This document shows positions 42,060 through 50,376 of a DNA stretch of 64,000 nt, piece after piece. The number at the start of each line of letters is the position of its first letter. Position 1 is the first letter of the stretch. Made by a program: the position numbers and the translations under genes. Origin of the DNA: Actinomycetales bacterium (lineage in GTDB: Bacteria; Actinomycetota; Actinomycetes; Actinomycetales; Actinomycetaceae); contig JAATFD010000040.1 of assembly GCA_015655375.1 (NCBI GenBank), positions 1 to 64,000 on the forward strand, written 5' to 3'. The notes under the pieces were generated by a model. That model was not told the DNA's origin and made no database searches. It saw nothing but the letters and a program-made list of their open reading frames with translations.

Positions 42060-43520
42060 TCAGTCCTCGTCGTCCTCGTACGCGTGCTGGAGCTTCTCGA
42101 TTTCCTTGATATCGACCTGCGGGGTGGGCATCAGATGGTCCTGGGCGGGATCCGTGACGGAGGGCATGCGAAGATCGACCTCGGAGTCCTCGTCAGTCGG
42201 CACGAACTTGATCTTGCCGGACAGGACATCTCGGACGCGTTGGTCGTCGACCGAATGGGTCCAGTGCCCGATGACCAGGGTCGCCACGGAGTTGCCGGCG
42301 AAGTTCGTCAGGGCGCGGGCCTCAGACATGAAGCGATCGATGCCGACGATGATGCCGACACCGTTGAGCAGCTCCGGACGATAGGTCTGCAGGCCAGCGG
42401 CTAGGGTCGCGATGCCTGCGCCGGAAACACCTGCGGCGCCCTTCGAGGCGATGATCATGAAGACCAACAGGCCGAGCTGCTCGCCGAAGGACATCGGCTG
42501 CTTCATCGCATCGGCGATGAAGATCGACGACATCGTCAGATAGATCGCGGTGCCGTCGAGATTGAAGGAGTACCCGGTGGGGACGACGATCCCAACGGTC
42601 GCCTTGTCGACGCCGACGAATTCCATCTTCCGCATGAGATTCGGGAGCGCGGATTCGGAGGAGGAAGTTGCCACGATCAGTAGGAATTCCCGCGCCAGGT
42701 ACTTGAACAGACGGTAGGCATTGAAGCGTGTGAACGCCCACAGGACCAGTGCGAGCAGGCCGAAGATGAAGATGATGCAGGTCGCGTAGAAGCCGAGCAT
42801 CAGCTTCGCGAGCTCGCCGATGGCTGACCATCCGGTGTTTCCGACAACGCCCGCCATCGCGCCGAAGGCTCCGATCGGGGCCAGCCAGAGGATCCACGAG
42901 AGGATCTTGAAGACGAGTTTCTGGATGTATCCGATGGCGCGCAGCACCGGCTCACCTTGTTTGCCGAGCGACTGGATTGCGAAGCCGACGAGCAGGGCGA
43001 CGATCAGGGCTGGCAGCACCGAGTCGCCGACCAGGGGGGCAAAGAGACTCGTGGGAATCAAGGATTGAACGAACCCCGTGATGCCGCTTGCCTCAGAGGC
43101 GGTGCCGGAGGCCTGGTAGGAGACTCCCTCGACATTGAGCCCATCGCCGGCGTGGACGAGGTTTCCCACGACCAGACCGATGAACAGGGCAAGGGTCGAC
43201 ATCGTGATGAAGTAGATGAGGGCGAGCCCGCCCGCCTTGCCGACAGTCGCTGCGGCCCGCACCGACCCGATCCCCAGGACGATCGTGCAGAAGATGACGG
43301 GAATGATGATCATCTTGATGATGCTGACGAACATCGTGCCCAGGATTGCGAGTCCAGCTACGGACTTCCCGCCGAAGCCTCCGAGAAGGACACCAGCGAT
43401 GACAGCGATGATGACGAGGATGTACAGCCAGTGACTGTTGTCCTTGCGGGGCTTCTTGGGCTCCGGAACCTGAATGCTCTTGACGGGATCTTTTCCTGGA
43501 CCTGTGGGGGGAGGGGTCAT
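42060..43520 (-). CDS. Dicarboxylate/amino acid:cation symporter (DAACS family)
   Basis: A 486-residue secondary transporter of the GltP/DctA type. The hallmark hairpin region is present: SSSESALPNLMRKME (serine-rich loop), VVPTGYSFNLDGTAIYLTMSSIFIA, the SGAGIATLAAG second hairpin, and GVGIIVGIDRFMSEARALTNFAGNSVATLVI with the cation/substrate-binding DR and N residues. ATG 43520 follows GGAG by 6 nt. The charged C-terminal tail (HAYEDDED) is cytoplasmic. Whether it carries glutamate, aspartate or C4-dicarboxylates cannot be told from sequence. Confidence 0.93.
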   Translation of the reverse strand: MTPPPTGPGKDPVKSIQVPEPKKPRKDNSHWLYILVIIAVIAGVLLGGFGGKSVAGLAILGTMFVSIIKMIIIPVIFCTIVLGIGSVRAAATVGKAGGLALIYFITMSTLALFIGLVVGNLVHAGDGLNVEGVSYQASGTASEASGITGFVQSLIPTSLFAPLVGDSVLPALIVALLVGFAIQSLGKQGEPVLRAIGYIQKLVFKILSWILWLAPIGAFGAMAGVVGNTGWSAIGELAKLMLGFYATCIIFIFGLLALVLWAFTRFNAYRLFKYLAREFLLIVATSSSESALPNLMRKMEFVGVDKATVGIVVPTGYSFNLDGTAIYLTMSSIFIADAMKQPMSFGEQLGLLVFMIIASKGAAGVSGAGIATLAAGLQTYRPELLNGVGIIVGIDRFMSEARALTNFAGNSVATLVIGHWTHSVDDQRVRDVLSGKIKFVPTDEDSEVDLRMPSVTDPAQDHLMPTPQVDIKEIEKLQHAYEDDED

Positions 43521-44147
43521 GAAGCACTCCAAATTCGGTGGGGGAACTGCGCGACAGCCCAACAAACGAGGACGCGACGCCGGCGGCGCGTCGACTCCTC
43601 GGAGTTCTGTGGGCTTCCGGTGTCATGCTAAGCGTTGATCCGACGAATGTGGGACGTTTGTCCCGTGTACTTTTCTCCACCCGCGCTGATCTGCTGAAGC
43701 GCAGATCACATTGTGGAAACCCGCGGATCTGTTCGGGAGATCCGGGGTGGAAAAGGTCTTCGACTGCTGGCGGAGCCTCGACGAGCCCGCTAGCAGTCGG
43801 CCGAGAGTCTTGTGCTCGTGGCTCTTTCGCCAGTTCACATCCGGTGATGGACGAGGCGACGGCCCGATCGGGAATGGAAGGGGGGCGACAATGTGGCGAT
43901 GGGCGCGGCGGTGGTGGAGGCGACGATGGACCCGGAGATGGCACGCTGGTCGGTCCATTGCGGAGGACCTGGTTCCGCCTGCTCACCCTCGTGATTCCGC
44001 ATTTATCGGTGAGTCCGCGTCTGTCGGTGAGTCCCCATATCTGGTCCGCAGTTATTGGTCAGCCCGCTTGTAGCAGTGGCGGGTTCACAGATAACTGCGG
44101 ATTTGCCCACGGCGGGAACTCACCGAAGTTGCTATCGGGCCAGCCGA
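43521..44147. other. Intergenic region upstream of the symporter, with structured repeats
   Basis: 627 bp. The half nearest the symporter would hold its promoter; no clear hexamers were found. From 43996 to about 44132 lies a cluster of 18-nt repeats and hairpins (listed separately), ending close to the stop of the phosphohexomutase. No coding signal was seen. Confidence 0.6.
43996..44101. repeat. Structured element, copy Y, with tandem 18-nt units
   Basis: 18-nt units start at 43996 (TCCGCATTTATCGGTGAG), 44014 (TCCGCGTCTGTCGGTGAG) and 44045 (TCCGCAGTTATTGGTCAG), the last two separated by 13 nt. A hairpin with outer arms CCGCAGTTAT (44046-44055) and ATAACTGCGG (44091-44100) and inner arms CCCGC/GCGGG closes it. 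An extra inverted fragment, CTCACCGAAGTTGC, lies at 44119-44132. Confidence 0.75.
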
Positions 44148-45863
44148 TCAGATGCCCAGCGCGGCCCTCATATCGGTCTTGACGGCATCCAACCTCGCCG
44201 CCGCCACGGACCGGGCCGCCGCGACATTGCCGCCCTCGACCGGGACGATGACCTCGCAATAGCACTTGAGCTTCGGCTCGGTCCCGGATGGTCGGGCCAC
44301 GACGCGGTCATCGGCTGCCGTGCGGAAGATCAGACCGTCGGTGGGTGGCAGCTCGGGCGATCCTTCGGACAGATCTGTCGTCTCGACGACCTCGGACCCA
44401 GCCAGAGACGGCACGCCGTGGGCCCGCAGATTGGCCATTCCCTCGGCAATCAGTTCGACATTCTCGACGCGGATCGTCAGGGGTGACGTCGCATGCAGGC
44501 CGTAGTCCAATGCCAGCACGTCGAGCTGCTCGAGCAGCGAGGACCCCGCGGATTTGAGGTCCCACGCCAGGGTCGCGAGCTTGAGGCAGGCGGAGATCCC
44601 GTCCTTGTCACGGACGTGGCTCGGATCGACGCAGTAACCGAGGGCCTCCTCGTAACCGAAGACCAACCCATCCACGCGCGAGATCCACTTGAATCCCGTC
44701 AGCGTTGGCCGATAGGCAACGTGGTGGGCTGCGGCGATCTTTGCGAGCAGGCGGGAGGAGACGATCGAGTTCGCGAGGACGGCGCCCGAAGCCGCGGTCC
44801 CTGTGCCTGTTCCTTCGCCCTCATGCTCGCGGGCGGCCTGCAGGCCGAGCAGTTCACCGACCTCGTCGCCGGTCAGCTGACGCCAGTTGCCCGCAACGGT
44901 AGGATCGGGGACGGCGGCCGAACAACGATCCGCATCCGGGTCATTGGCGAGGATCAGGTCGGCATTGACCTTCCGGGCCAGGGCCATCGACAGATCGAGT
45001 GCGCCCGGCTCCTCCGGGTTCGGGAAACGTACCGTGGGGAAGTCCGGATCCGGCTCATGCTGCTCGGGGACGATGTGGACGTCGTCGAAGCCGGCGCGGT
45101 GCAGGGCCGTCAGCGCCGGATCGCCTCCAACCCCGTGCATCGAGGTCAACACGATGCGTAGCCCGTCCTTCGGTCCTTTGGGGACCAGAGAGGCCGCACG
45201 CGCGAGGTAGGCCTCGAGGATGTCGTCGCCGAGAGTCTCCCACCCGGATTCAGCGCGCGGGACGGAGGCGACGGAGGGCACGGCCTGGATCGCGGCGAAG
45301 ATCTCTGCATCGACGGGCGGAACGATCTGGGAACCCTGGCCGGAGCCTGTGACGGCTCGACCGCCCAAGTAGACCTTGTAGCCATTGTCCTCGGCCGGGT
45401 TGTGGGAGGCGGTGACCATGACGGCTGCGTCGCAGGGGATGTGGCGCAGCGCAAATGCCGTGACCGGTGTGGGTAAGGGGCGCGGGAAAATCAGCGCGTG
45501 TCCGCCCGCGGCCTCGGCGACTGCGGCCGTGTCGAGGGCGAAACGGTGTGAGTTGTACCGGGCGTCGAAGCCGATGACAACCGTGAAGCCCTCACCGACG
45601 CGGGCTGTGAGTACGGCCATCAGTCCAGCAGCCGCTTTGATGACGACCGAGCGATTCATCCGGCGAGGACCGCCGCCGAGGTGCCCGCGCAGTCCGGCGG
45701 TGCCGAATTCGAGGACGCCGTCAAAGCGGTCGGAGAGATCCTCGGCCGCCTTGGTGCTGCCCGATTCTGCGTCAGCGAGCAGACGCGTCAATTCCTCGCG
45801 CGTTACCTCATCCGGATCGTCGGCGATCCATGTGCGCACAGCAGCCGCGTCGTATACGGTCAT
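44148..45863 (-). CDS. pmmB: Phospho-sugar mutase (PmmB/Pgm-like alpha-D-phosphohexomutase)
   Basis: 571 residues. EFGTAGLRGHLGGGPRRMN opens the domain; VMVTASHNPAEDNGYKVYLG holds the phospho-serine; LANDPDADRCSAAVP is the metal-binding loop; SRVDGLVFGYEEALGY the sugar-binding loop; ARPSGTEPKLKCYCEV the phosphate-binding loop. GGAGGAACG precedes ATG 45863. It lies next to purine nucleoside phosphorylase, as pmmB lies next to deoD in Mycobacterium. In that setting it may act as a phosphopentomutase; phosphoglucomutase or phosphomannomutase activity is equally possible. Confidence 0.9.
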   Translation of the reverse strand: MTVYDAAAVRTWIADDPDEVTREELTRLLADAESGSTKAAEDLSDRFDGVLEFGTAGLRGHLGGGPRRMNRSVVIKAAAGLMAVLTARVGEGFTVVIGFDARYNSHRFALDTAAVAEAAGGHALIFPRPLPTPVTAFALRHIPCDAAVMVTASHNPAEDNGYKVYLGGRAVTGSGQGSQIVPPVDAEIFAAIQAVPSVASVPRAESGWETLGDDILEAYLARAASLVPKGPKDGLRIVLTSMHGVGGDPALTALHRAGFDDVHIVPEQHEPDPDFPTVRFPNPEEPGALDLSMALARKVNADLILANDPDADRCSAAVPDPTVAGNWRQLTGDEVGELLGLQAAREHEGEGTGTGTAASGAVLANSIVSSRLLAKIAAAHHVAYRPTLTGFKWISRVDGLVFGYEEALGYCVDPSHVRDKDGISACLKLATLAWDLKSAGSSLLEQLDVLALDYGLHATSPLTIRVENVELIAEGMANLRAHGVPSLAGSEVVETTDLSEGSPELPPTDGLIFRTAADDRVVARPSGTEPKLKCYCEVIVPVEGGNVAAARSVAAARLDAVKTDMRAALGI

Positions 45864-45985
45864 CGTTCCTCCACGTTGCGTCTGGCCTGAATGCCGGGCG
45901 ATCAAGCCTATCGCGCCCGCGCACACGCGGGAGGCGCGCCCTGTATGGACCACGAAGAGTGTCTCGCGGGGGCAGCGTGCAGGAC

Positions 45986-46837
45986 TCACTCCATGCGTTC
46001 GACGATATTGGCGAGTAGGCGGGCGATGCGCGGAGCTGCGGCCTTGCCGGCTTCGATCACCTCGGCATGAGACAGAGGCGTGGGCGAGATTCCGGCCGCA
46101 AGATTCGTCATCAGAGAGATCCCGAGAATCTCCAGACCGGCCTCGCGCGCGGCAATCGCTTCCAACGTCGTCGACATCCCGACGAGGTCGCCGCCGAGGA
46201 CCCCGGCCATGTGGACCTCGGCTGGCGTCTCGTAGTGGGGACCGCGGAATTGGACGTAGACGCCTTCAGGCAGACTCGGGTCGACCTCATGGGCGAGGTT
46301 GCGCAGACGCTGGGAGTACAGATCGGTGAGGTCGATGAAGGTCGCCCCCTCCAGGGGCGAGGCCGCTGTCAGATTGATGTGGTCGCGGATGAGGACGACC
46401 TGACCGGGGCGCCACTCGGGGTTCACGCCGCCACAGCCGTTGGTCAGCACGACGCGCGTGGCGCCGGCGGCTGCCGCGGTGCGCATCCCGTGGGCGACGG
46501 CGCGGACGCCCTTTCCTTCGTAGAAGTGGGTCCGCGAACCCAGTACCAGGGCGACGCGATCGGATCCCGTGATGCGAATCGAGCGCATGACGGGGACATG
46601 GCCTGCGACGGCGGGAGCGAAGAAGCCGGGCACCTCGGCCGCGGGGATCTCCGAGACGGTCTCACCGAGCAGGTCGGCCGCGCCACTCCACCCGGATCCG
46701 AGGACGAGGGCGATGTCGTGGTGATCGAGTCCAGAGCGCTCGGCGATGACATCGGCGGCCCGTCGGGCCAGGTCGAAGGGGGACTCGTCGGATGCGGAGG
46801 CGGCAGGAACTCGGACAGGCGTGGGCGTGTCAGTCAT
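45986..46837 (-). CDS. Purine nucleoside phosphorylase (trimeric class)
   Basis: Splits inosine and guanosine (and deoxy forms) into base and pentose-1-phosphate. The 283 residues have LVLGSGWSGAADLL, RTHFYEG, VVLTNGCGGVNPEWRPGQVVLIRDHINLTA, FRGPHYETPAEV, and GMSTTLEAIAAREAGLEILGISLMTNLAAG, the class-specific pattern. Asn/Glu base-contact residues are in place. A TAGCGT hexamer 6 nt before ATG 46837 suggests leaderless transcription. Divergent from dapE. Confidence 0.95.
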   Translation of the reverse strand: MTDTPTPVRVPAASASDESPFDLARRAADVIAERSGLDHHDIALVLGSGWSGAADLLGETVSEIPAAEVPGFFAPAVAGHVPVMRSIRITGSDRVALVLGSRTHFYEGKGVRAVAHGMRTAAAAGATRVVLTNGCGGVNPEWRPGQVVLIRDHINLTAASPLEGATFIDLTDLYSQRLRNLAHEVDPSLPEGVYVQFRGPHYETPAEVHMAGVLGGDLVGMSTTLEAIAAREAGLEILGISLMTNLAAGISPTPLSHAEVIEAGKAAAPRIARLLANIVERME

Positions 46838-46843
46838 GCCTTC

Positions 46844-46849
46844 ACGCTA
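46844..46849 (-). promoter_or_regulatory. -10 hexamer TAGCGT for leaderless purine nucleoside phosphorylase gene
   Basis: On the minus strand TAGCGT is followed by 6 nt and the ATG at 46837. Confidence 0.5.
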
Positions 46850-46914
46850 GCGGACCTCGCAGCTCGGAGGAGTGGCGCCGCACGTGGTGCGCCCTGCTCT
46901 GCGAGGATGAGGTC

Positions 46915-48057
46915 ATGACCTCGCTCGATCTGTCCGATCCGGTCCGCTTGACGGCCCAACTCGTCGACATTGCCTCGGAGTCCGGACATGAGAGCCACAT
47001 CGCGGACCAGCTGGAGGAGGCCCTACGCGCTGTCGCTCACCTCGACGTGCGCCGTGACGGCAATGCGATCGTCGCGCGTACCGAATCGGGACGCCCGACC
47101 CGCGTCATCATCGCCGGTCACCTCGACACGGTGCCGATCAGGAACAACGTTCCATCGCGCCGGGAGAGCCGCGAGGGGGCCGACGTGATCGTCGGCCGGG
47201 GCAGCGTCGACATGAAGGGCGGCGACGCTGTCCTCGCGCATGTTGCTGCGACCGTGAGCCGACCTCGTCACGACGTGACCTGGATCTTCTACGACCACGA
47301 AGAGGTCGCCGCTGCGCTCAACGGCCTGGGCCGCCTCGCCCGCCACCACCCCGGATGGCTCGAGGGCGACCTCGCGATTCTCGGGGAGCCGACCTCGGGA
47401 CGCATCGAGGGTGGGTGCAACGGCACTCTGCGCGTCATCGCGCACTTCTCCGGTGTTGCCGCCCACTCGGCACGGGCCTGGCTTGGAGACAATGCGATCC
47501 ACAAGATGGCTCCCGTCATCGACCGGATCGCGGCCTTCGGGACACCGACCGTCATGGTCGACGGTCTCGAGTACCGGGAATCGCTCTCGGTCGTGGCCGT
47601 CTCGGGCGGATCCGCGGGCAATGTCATCCCCGATTCGGCGACGATGACGCTCAACTACCGCTTCGCCCCGTCCACGACGGGGGAAGAAGCGATCCAGGTC
47701 GTGCGCTCCCTGTTCGAGGGCTCCGACGCCTCCCTGGAGATCGATGACCTCGCCGAGGGCGCCCGGCCGGGGTTGGACTCCTCGCTTGCCCAGGAATTCG
47801 TCGCTGCGTCCCGTGCCCGGGACGGGGACGAGGTTGGTTCTCTCCCTGAGGGAATCGACGAGGTCGCACCCAAGTATGGCTGGACCGACGTCGCCCGATT
47901 CTCGGGCCTGGGCATTCCTGCATTGAATTTCGGACCGGGTGACTCGTTGCTCGCGCACACGGTCGATGAACATGTCCCGGTCTCCGAGATCTCGCGCTGT
48001 GCGAGCGTCCTGCGTCGATGGTTGACGGGACCCGAGGAGAATGAGGAACACACATGA
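46915..48057 (+). CDS. dapE: Succinyl-diaminopimelate desuccinylase
   Basis: An M20-family zinc hydrolase that makes LL-diaminopimelate for peptidoglycan and lysine. The 380 residues show the metal motifs IIAGHLDTVP and GRGSVDMKGGDAV, catalytic YDHEEVAA, ILGEPTSGRIEGGCNGTL, and FGPGDSLLAHTVDEHV near the end. ATG 46915 is the best start, though no strong ribosome binding site is seen; the upstream frame is not protein-like. The stop overlaps the LOG gene by 4 bp, matching the dapE–LOG order in mycobacteria. Confidence 0.95.
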   Translation: MTSLDLSDPVRLTAQLVDIASESGHESHIADQLEEALRAVAHLDVRRDGNAIVARTESGRPTRVIIAGHLDTVPIRNNVPSRRESREGADVIVGRGSVDMKGGDAVLAHVAATVSRPRHDVTWIFYDHEEVAAALNGLGRLARHHPGWLEGDLAILGEPTSGRIEGGCNGTLRVIAHFSGVAAHSARAWLGDNAIHKMAPVIDRIAAFGTPTVMVDGLEYRESLSVVAVSGGSAGNVIPDSATMTLNYRFAPSTTGEEAIQVVRSLFEGSDASLEIDDLAEGARPGLDSSLAQEFVAASRARDGDEVGSLPEGIDEVAPKYGWTDVARFSGLGIPALNFGPGDSLLAHTVDEHVPVSEISRCASVLRRWLTGPEENEEHT

Positions 48058-48881
48058 CCGCATCGCAGACATCCGCCCAGGCGCAGGAGCCGCAGGATTC
48101 TCGGGAACCTGATGGAATTCCCGGGTCGGAACCGAACGGGGCGGTCCCGGCCGGGCCCGTTCGGGGTTCTTATCGGCGCGGGCCCGTCCTCCTGCGCGGA
48201 GAGAAGATCCCGCATGAGACCTCGGACACTCGGCTTCTGCGTCCGCAGTCCAGCGTCGACTGGCTCCATGAGGACCCGTGGCGAGTCCTGCGCATCCAGG
48301 CCGAGTTCATCGAGGGATTCGGCGCGCTCGCGGAGATCGGCCCCGCGATCTCCGTCTTCGGATCGGCGCGGACGCCCAAGGACTCCGATCGGTGGCGGGA
48401 TGCGGAGCAGATCGGGGCGAGCATCGCCCGGGCTGGCTACGCGGTGATCACGGGCGGAGGCCCCGGCGCGATGGAAGCTGCGAACAAGGGAGCCTGGGAT
48501 GCGGGAGGCACCTCAATCGGGCTCGGCATCGAGCTACCACACGAGCAGGGGATGAACCCCTGGGTCAACATCGGGGTCAACTTCCGGTACTTCTTCGCCC
48601 GCAAGACGATGTTCGTCAAATATTCGAGAGGATTCATCGTCCTGCCGGGGGGATTCGGCACGATGGACGAGCTCTTCGAGGCTGTCACGTTGGTCCAGAC
48701 CCACAAGATCGAGTCCTTCCCGATGGTCCTCGTCGGGACGCAGTACTGGGGTGGGCTGCTCGACTGGATCCGTTCGACGATGGTCGAGCAGGGGACTGTC
48801 TCCTCCGGCGATGACCGATTGCTGACCGTCGTGGACGATCCCGAGGAAGCGGTCGAAGCTGTCCTGGATCAGGCGAGCTGA
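48054..48881 (+). CDS. LOG/TIGR00730 family nucleoside-monophosphate phosphoribohydrolase-like protein
   Basis: 275 residues. Rossmann-like domain with ISVFGSARTPKDSDRW, VITGGGPGAMEAANKGA, and the defining PGGFGTMDELFEAVTLVQTHKI. Known members cleave AMP-type or cytokinin ribotides to release the base. About 60 residues before the domain are Glu/Pro/Gly-rich and probably disordered. It overlaps dapE by ATGA; the link between the two is conserved synteny, not known function. Confidence 0.9.
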   Translation: MTASQTSAQAQEPQDSREPDGIPGSEPNGAVPAGPVRGSYRRGPVLLRGEKIPHETSDTRLLRPQSSVDWLHEDPWRVLRIQAEFIEGFGALAEIGPAISVFGSARTPKDSDRWRDAEQIGASIARAGYAVITGGGPGAMEAANKGAWDAGGTSIGLGIELPHEQGMNPWVNIGVNFRYFFARKTMFVKYSRGFIVLPGGFGTMDELFEAVTLVQTHKIESFPMVLVGTQYWGGLLDWIRSTMVEQGTVSSGDDRLLTVVDDPEEAVEAVLDQAS

Positions 48882-49070
48882 GGACCCCGGGGCTTTGCGG
48901 CGCAGGCGGCCTCGGATGCGTATTCCTCGCCTCAGCGCACCAGCGCCTGCGGTCCGGCGACACTCCCCGGGCCCTGCGTGCGGTGCGACGGGTAGACTGG
49001 AAGAGTCCACCGCCACACGTGGGGTCCGTCCCGCGCGGGTGGCACTGCGAGAGGCATGAGGAGCGCGCAC

Positions 49071-49235
49071 ATGGCAGCGATGAAGCCCAGGACCGGTGAC
49101 GGGCCGCTGGAGGCCACCAAGGAGGGACGCGGCATTGTCATGCGCATCCCCAGCGAGGGTGGCGGTCGGCTGGTCATCGAACTGACGCCCGACGAGGCCA
49201 CTGCCCTGGCGGAGGCCCTGTCAGCGGCAGTCTGA
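49071..49235 (+). CDS. DUF3117 family small protein
   Basis: 54 residues: MAAMKPRTGDGPLEATKEG then RGIVMRIPSEGGGRLVIEL and TPDEATALAEALSAAV. This is the very conserved DUF3117 family found across Actinobacteria (Rv1211 in M. tuberculosis). Function unknown; the small size and strong conservation suggest a binding partner. GAGGAG lies 7 nt before ATG 49071, TAGACT at 48993-48998 may be its -10, and a 16-bp hairpin ends it. Confidence 0.93.
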   Translation: MAAMKPRTGDGPLEATKEGRGIVMRIPSEGGGRLVIELTPDEATALAEALSAAV

Positions 49236-49253
49236 CACTCACAGGCAATCCGA

Positions 49254-49290
49254 CGAATGGGTCCGACACGGTTAGTGTCGGACCCATTCG
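49254..49290 (+). terminator. Terminator hairpin downstream of DUF3117 gene
   Basis: A perfect 16-bp stem, CGAATGGGTCCGACAC (49254-49269) and GTGTCGGACCCATTCG (49275-49290), with a 5-nt loop. No T tract. Confidence 0.8.
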
Positions 49291-49312
49291 ACTGCCGGTT
49301 GAGTTCTGTGAG

Positions 49313-49400
49313 TCCGCCCCGATCGGTGAACGCGCATGATTAGTCCGCGGTCGTCGATGAGTCCGCGCTCGCTGCGCGCGGGTTCGCCGACAGGTGCGGA
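49313..49400. repeat. Structured element, copy Z
   Basis: An 18-nt unit TCCGCCCCGATCGGTGAA (49313-49330), a 13-nt gap, a second unit TCCGCGGTCGTCGATGAG (49344-49361), then a 17-nt inner arm and an inverted unit. The same spacing (18-13-18-17) is found in copy Y. The 55-nt core is 49345-49399. Confidence 0.7.
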
Positions 49401-49479
49401 CTCGGCTGATCCCGATGCCGAAGCCAGGGACATCGAGTGTCTGCGTTCCCGCTTGTGAGTGCCTCGGTCCTTGAGGGCG

Positions 49480-50112
49480 TCAGCGTCGGACGGCTACGGC
49501 GAGCCCATCTCCCACCGACAACAGGGCGGGGAGGAACTCCTCCGAGTCACCGAGGACGCGGACGACTTCACGCATGACGACTGTGTCGGCGTCACGCTGG
49601 GCCGGATCCGCCACGCGGTCGCCCCATAGCGCATGGACGACGGCGACGACGCCGCCGGGACGCAGAACGCGGAGCGCGTGGTCAAGGTATTCGGGAGTTT
49701 CGGATACATCTGCGTCGATGACGACCATGTCATAGCCGTGAGCGGCCATCCGCGGCAGGACGTCGAGCGCCCGGCCAGCGATCAACCGGGTGCGTTGGGT
49801 CGAGAACCCGGCCGCCTGAAAGGCGCGGCGTGCGTGCTTGTGGAATTCGGCTTCGTGGTCGATCGTCGTCAGGACCCCATTGGGCGCCATGCCGTCGAGG
49901 AGCCAGAGCCCGGACACTCCGGCACCGGTCCCGATCTCGAGGATGGCTCGAGCTCCGCTCACGGCGGCCAACATCCGCAGGGCGGCTCCGACGCCGGTCG
50001 AAACGGGCTGGGCACCGAGGTCGATGGCGGTCTTCCGGGCGGCCGCGACGACCTCGTGTTCGGGGATGTAGTCCTCCGCGTACACCCAGGTCTGGGCCTT
50101 GTCCGTCGCCAT
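49480..50112 (-). CDS. O-methyltransferase (class I SAM-dependent)
   Basis: 210 residues of the catechol-O-methyltransferase-like (Methyltransf_3) family: ILEIGTGAGVSGLWLL binds SAM, LTTIDHEAEFHKHARRAF the second strand, DMVVIDADVSETPEYL the metal region, and LRPGGVVAVVHALW. It corresponds by place to Rv1220c, near mrp and the MgtE-like gene in mycobacteria. GGAGGG precedes ATG 50112. The substrate is unknown. Confidence 0.88.
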   Translation of the reverse strand: MATDKAQTWVYAEDYIPEHEVVAAARKTAIDLGAQPVSTGVGAALRMLAAVSGARAILEIGTGAGVSGLWLLDGMAPNGVLTTIDHEAEFHKHARRAFQAAGFSTQRTRLIAGRALDVLPRMAAHGYDMVVIDADVSETPEYLDHALRVLRPGGVVAVVHALWGDRVADPAQRDADTVVMREVVRVLGDSEEFLPALLSVGDGLAVAVRR

Positions 50113-50376
50113 CGTTCCCTCCGGTTCATGTGTGGGCGCACCGCTGCGGCGACCCGTCGTCCCAGCCTATCGCGCTGCGGGGCCGACCCGGTCGTGGCCC
50201 GCCAGGGCTCGGGGCCTCGGCTTCCGCTCGGTGGGTGCGGCGAGGGATGCGTGCCGACGATGGACAGGACGCGGGGAATCAGCGTTCTCGCCATTGCGTG
50301 GCCCCGTCCCACTCGTCAGGCACCTCACCAACGAGGACGTGGGTCGCTCATCCTCTCCTGCATCGTTCGGTGGTGC

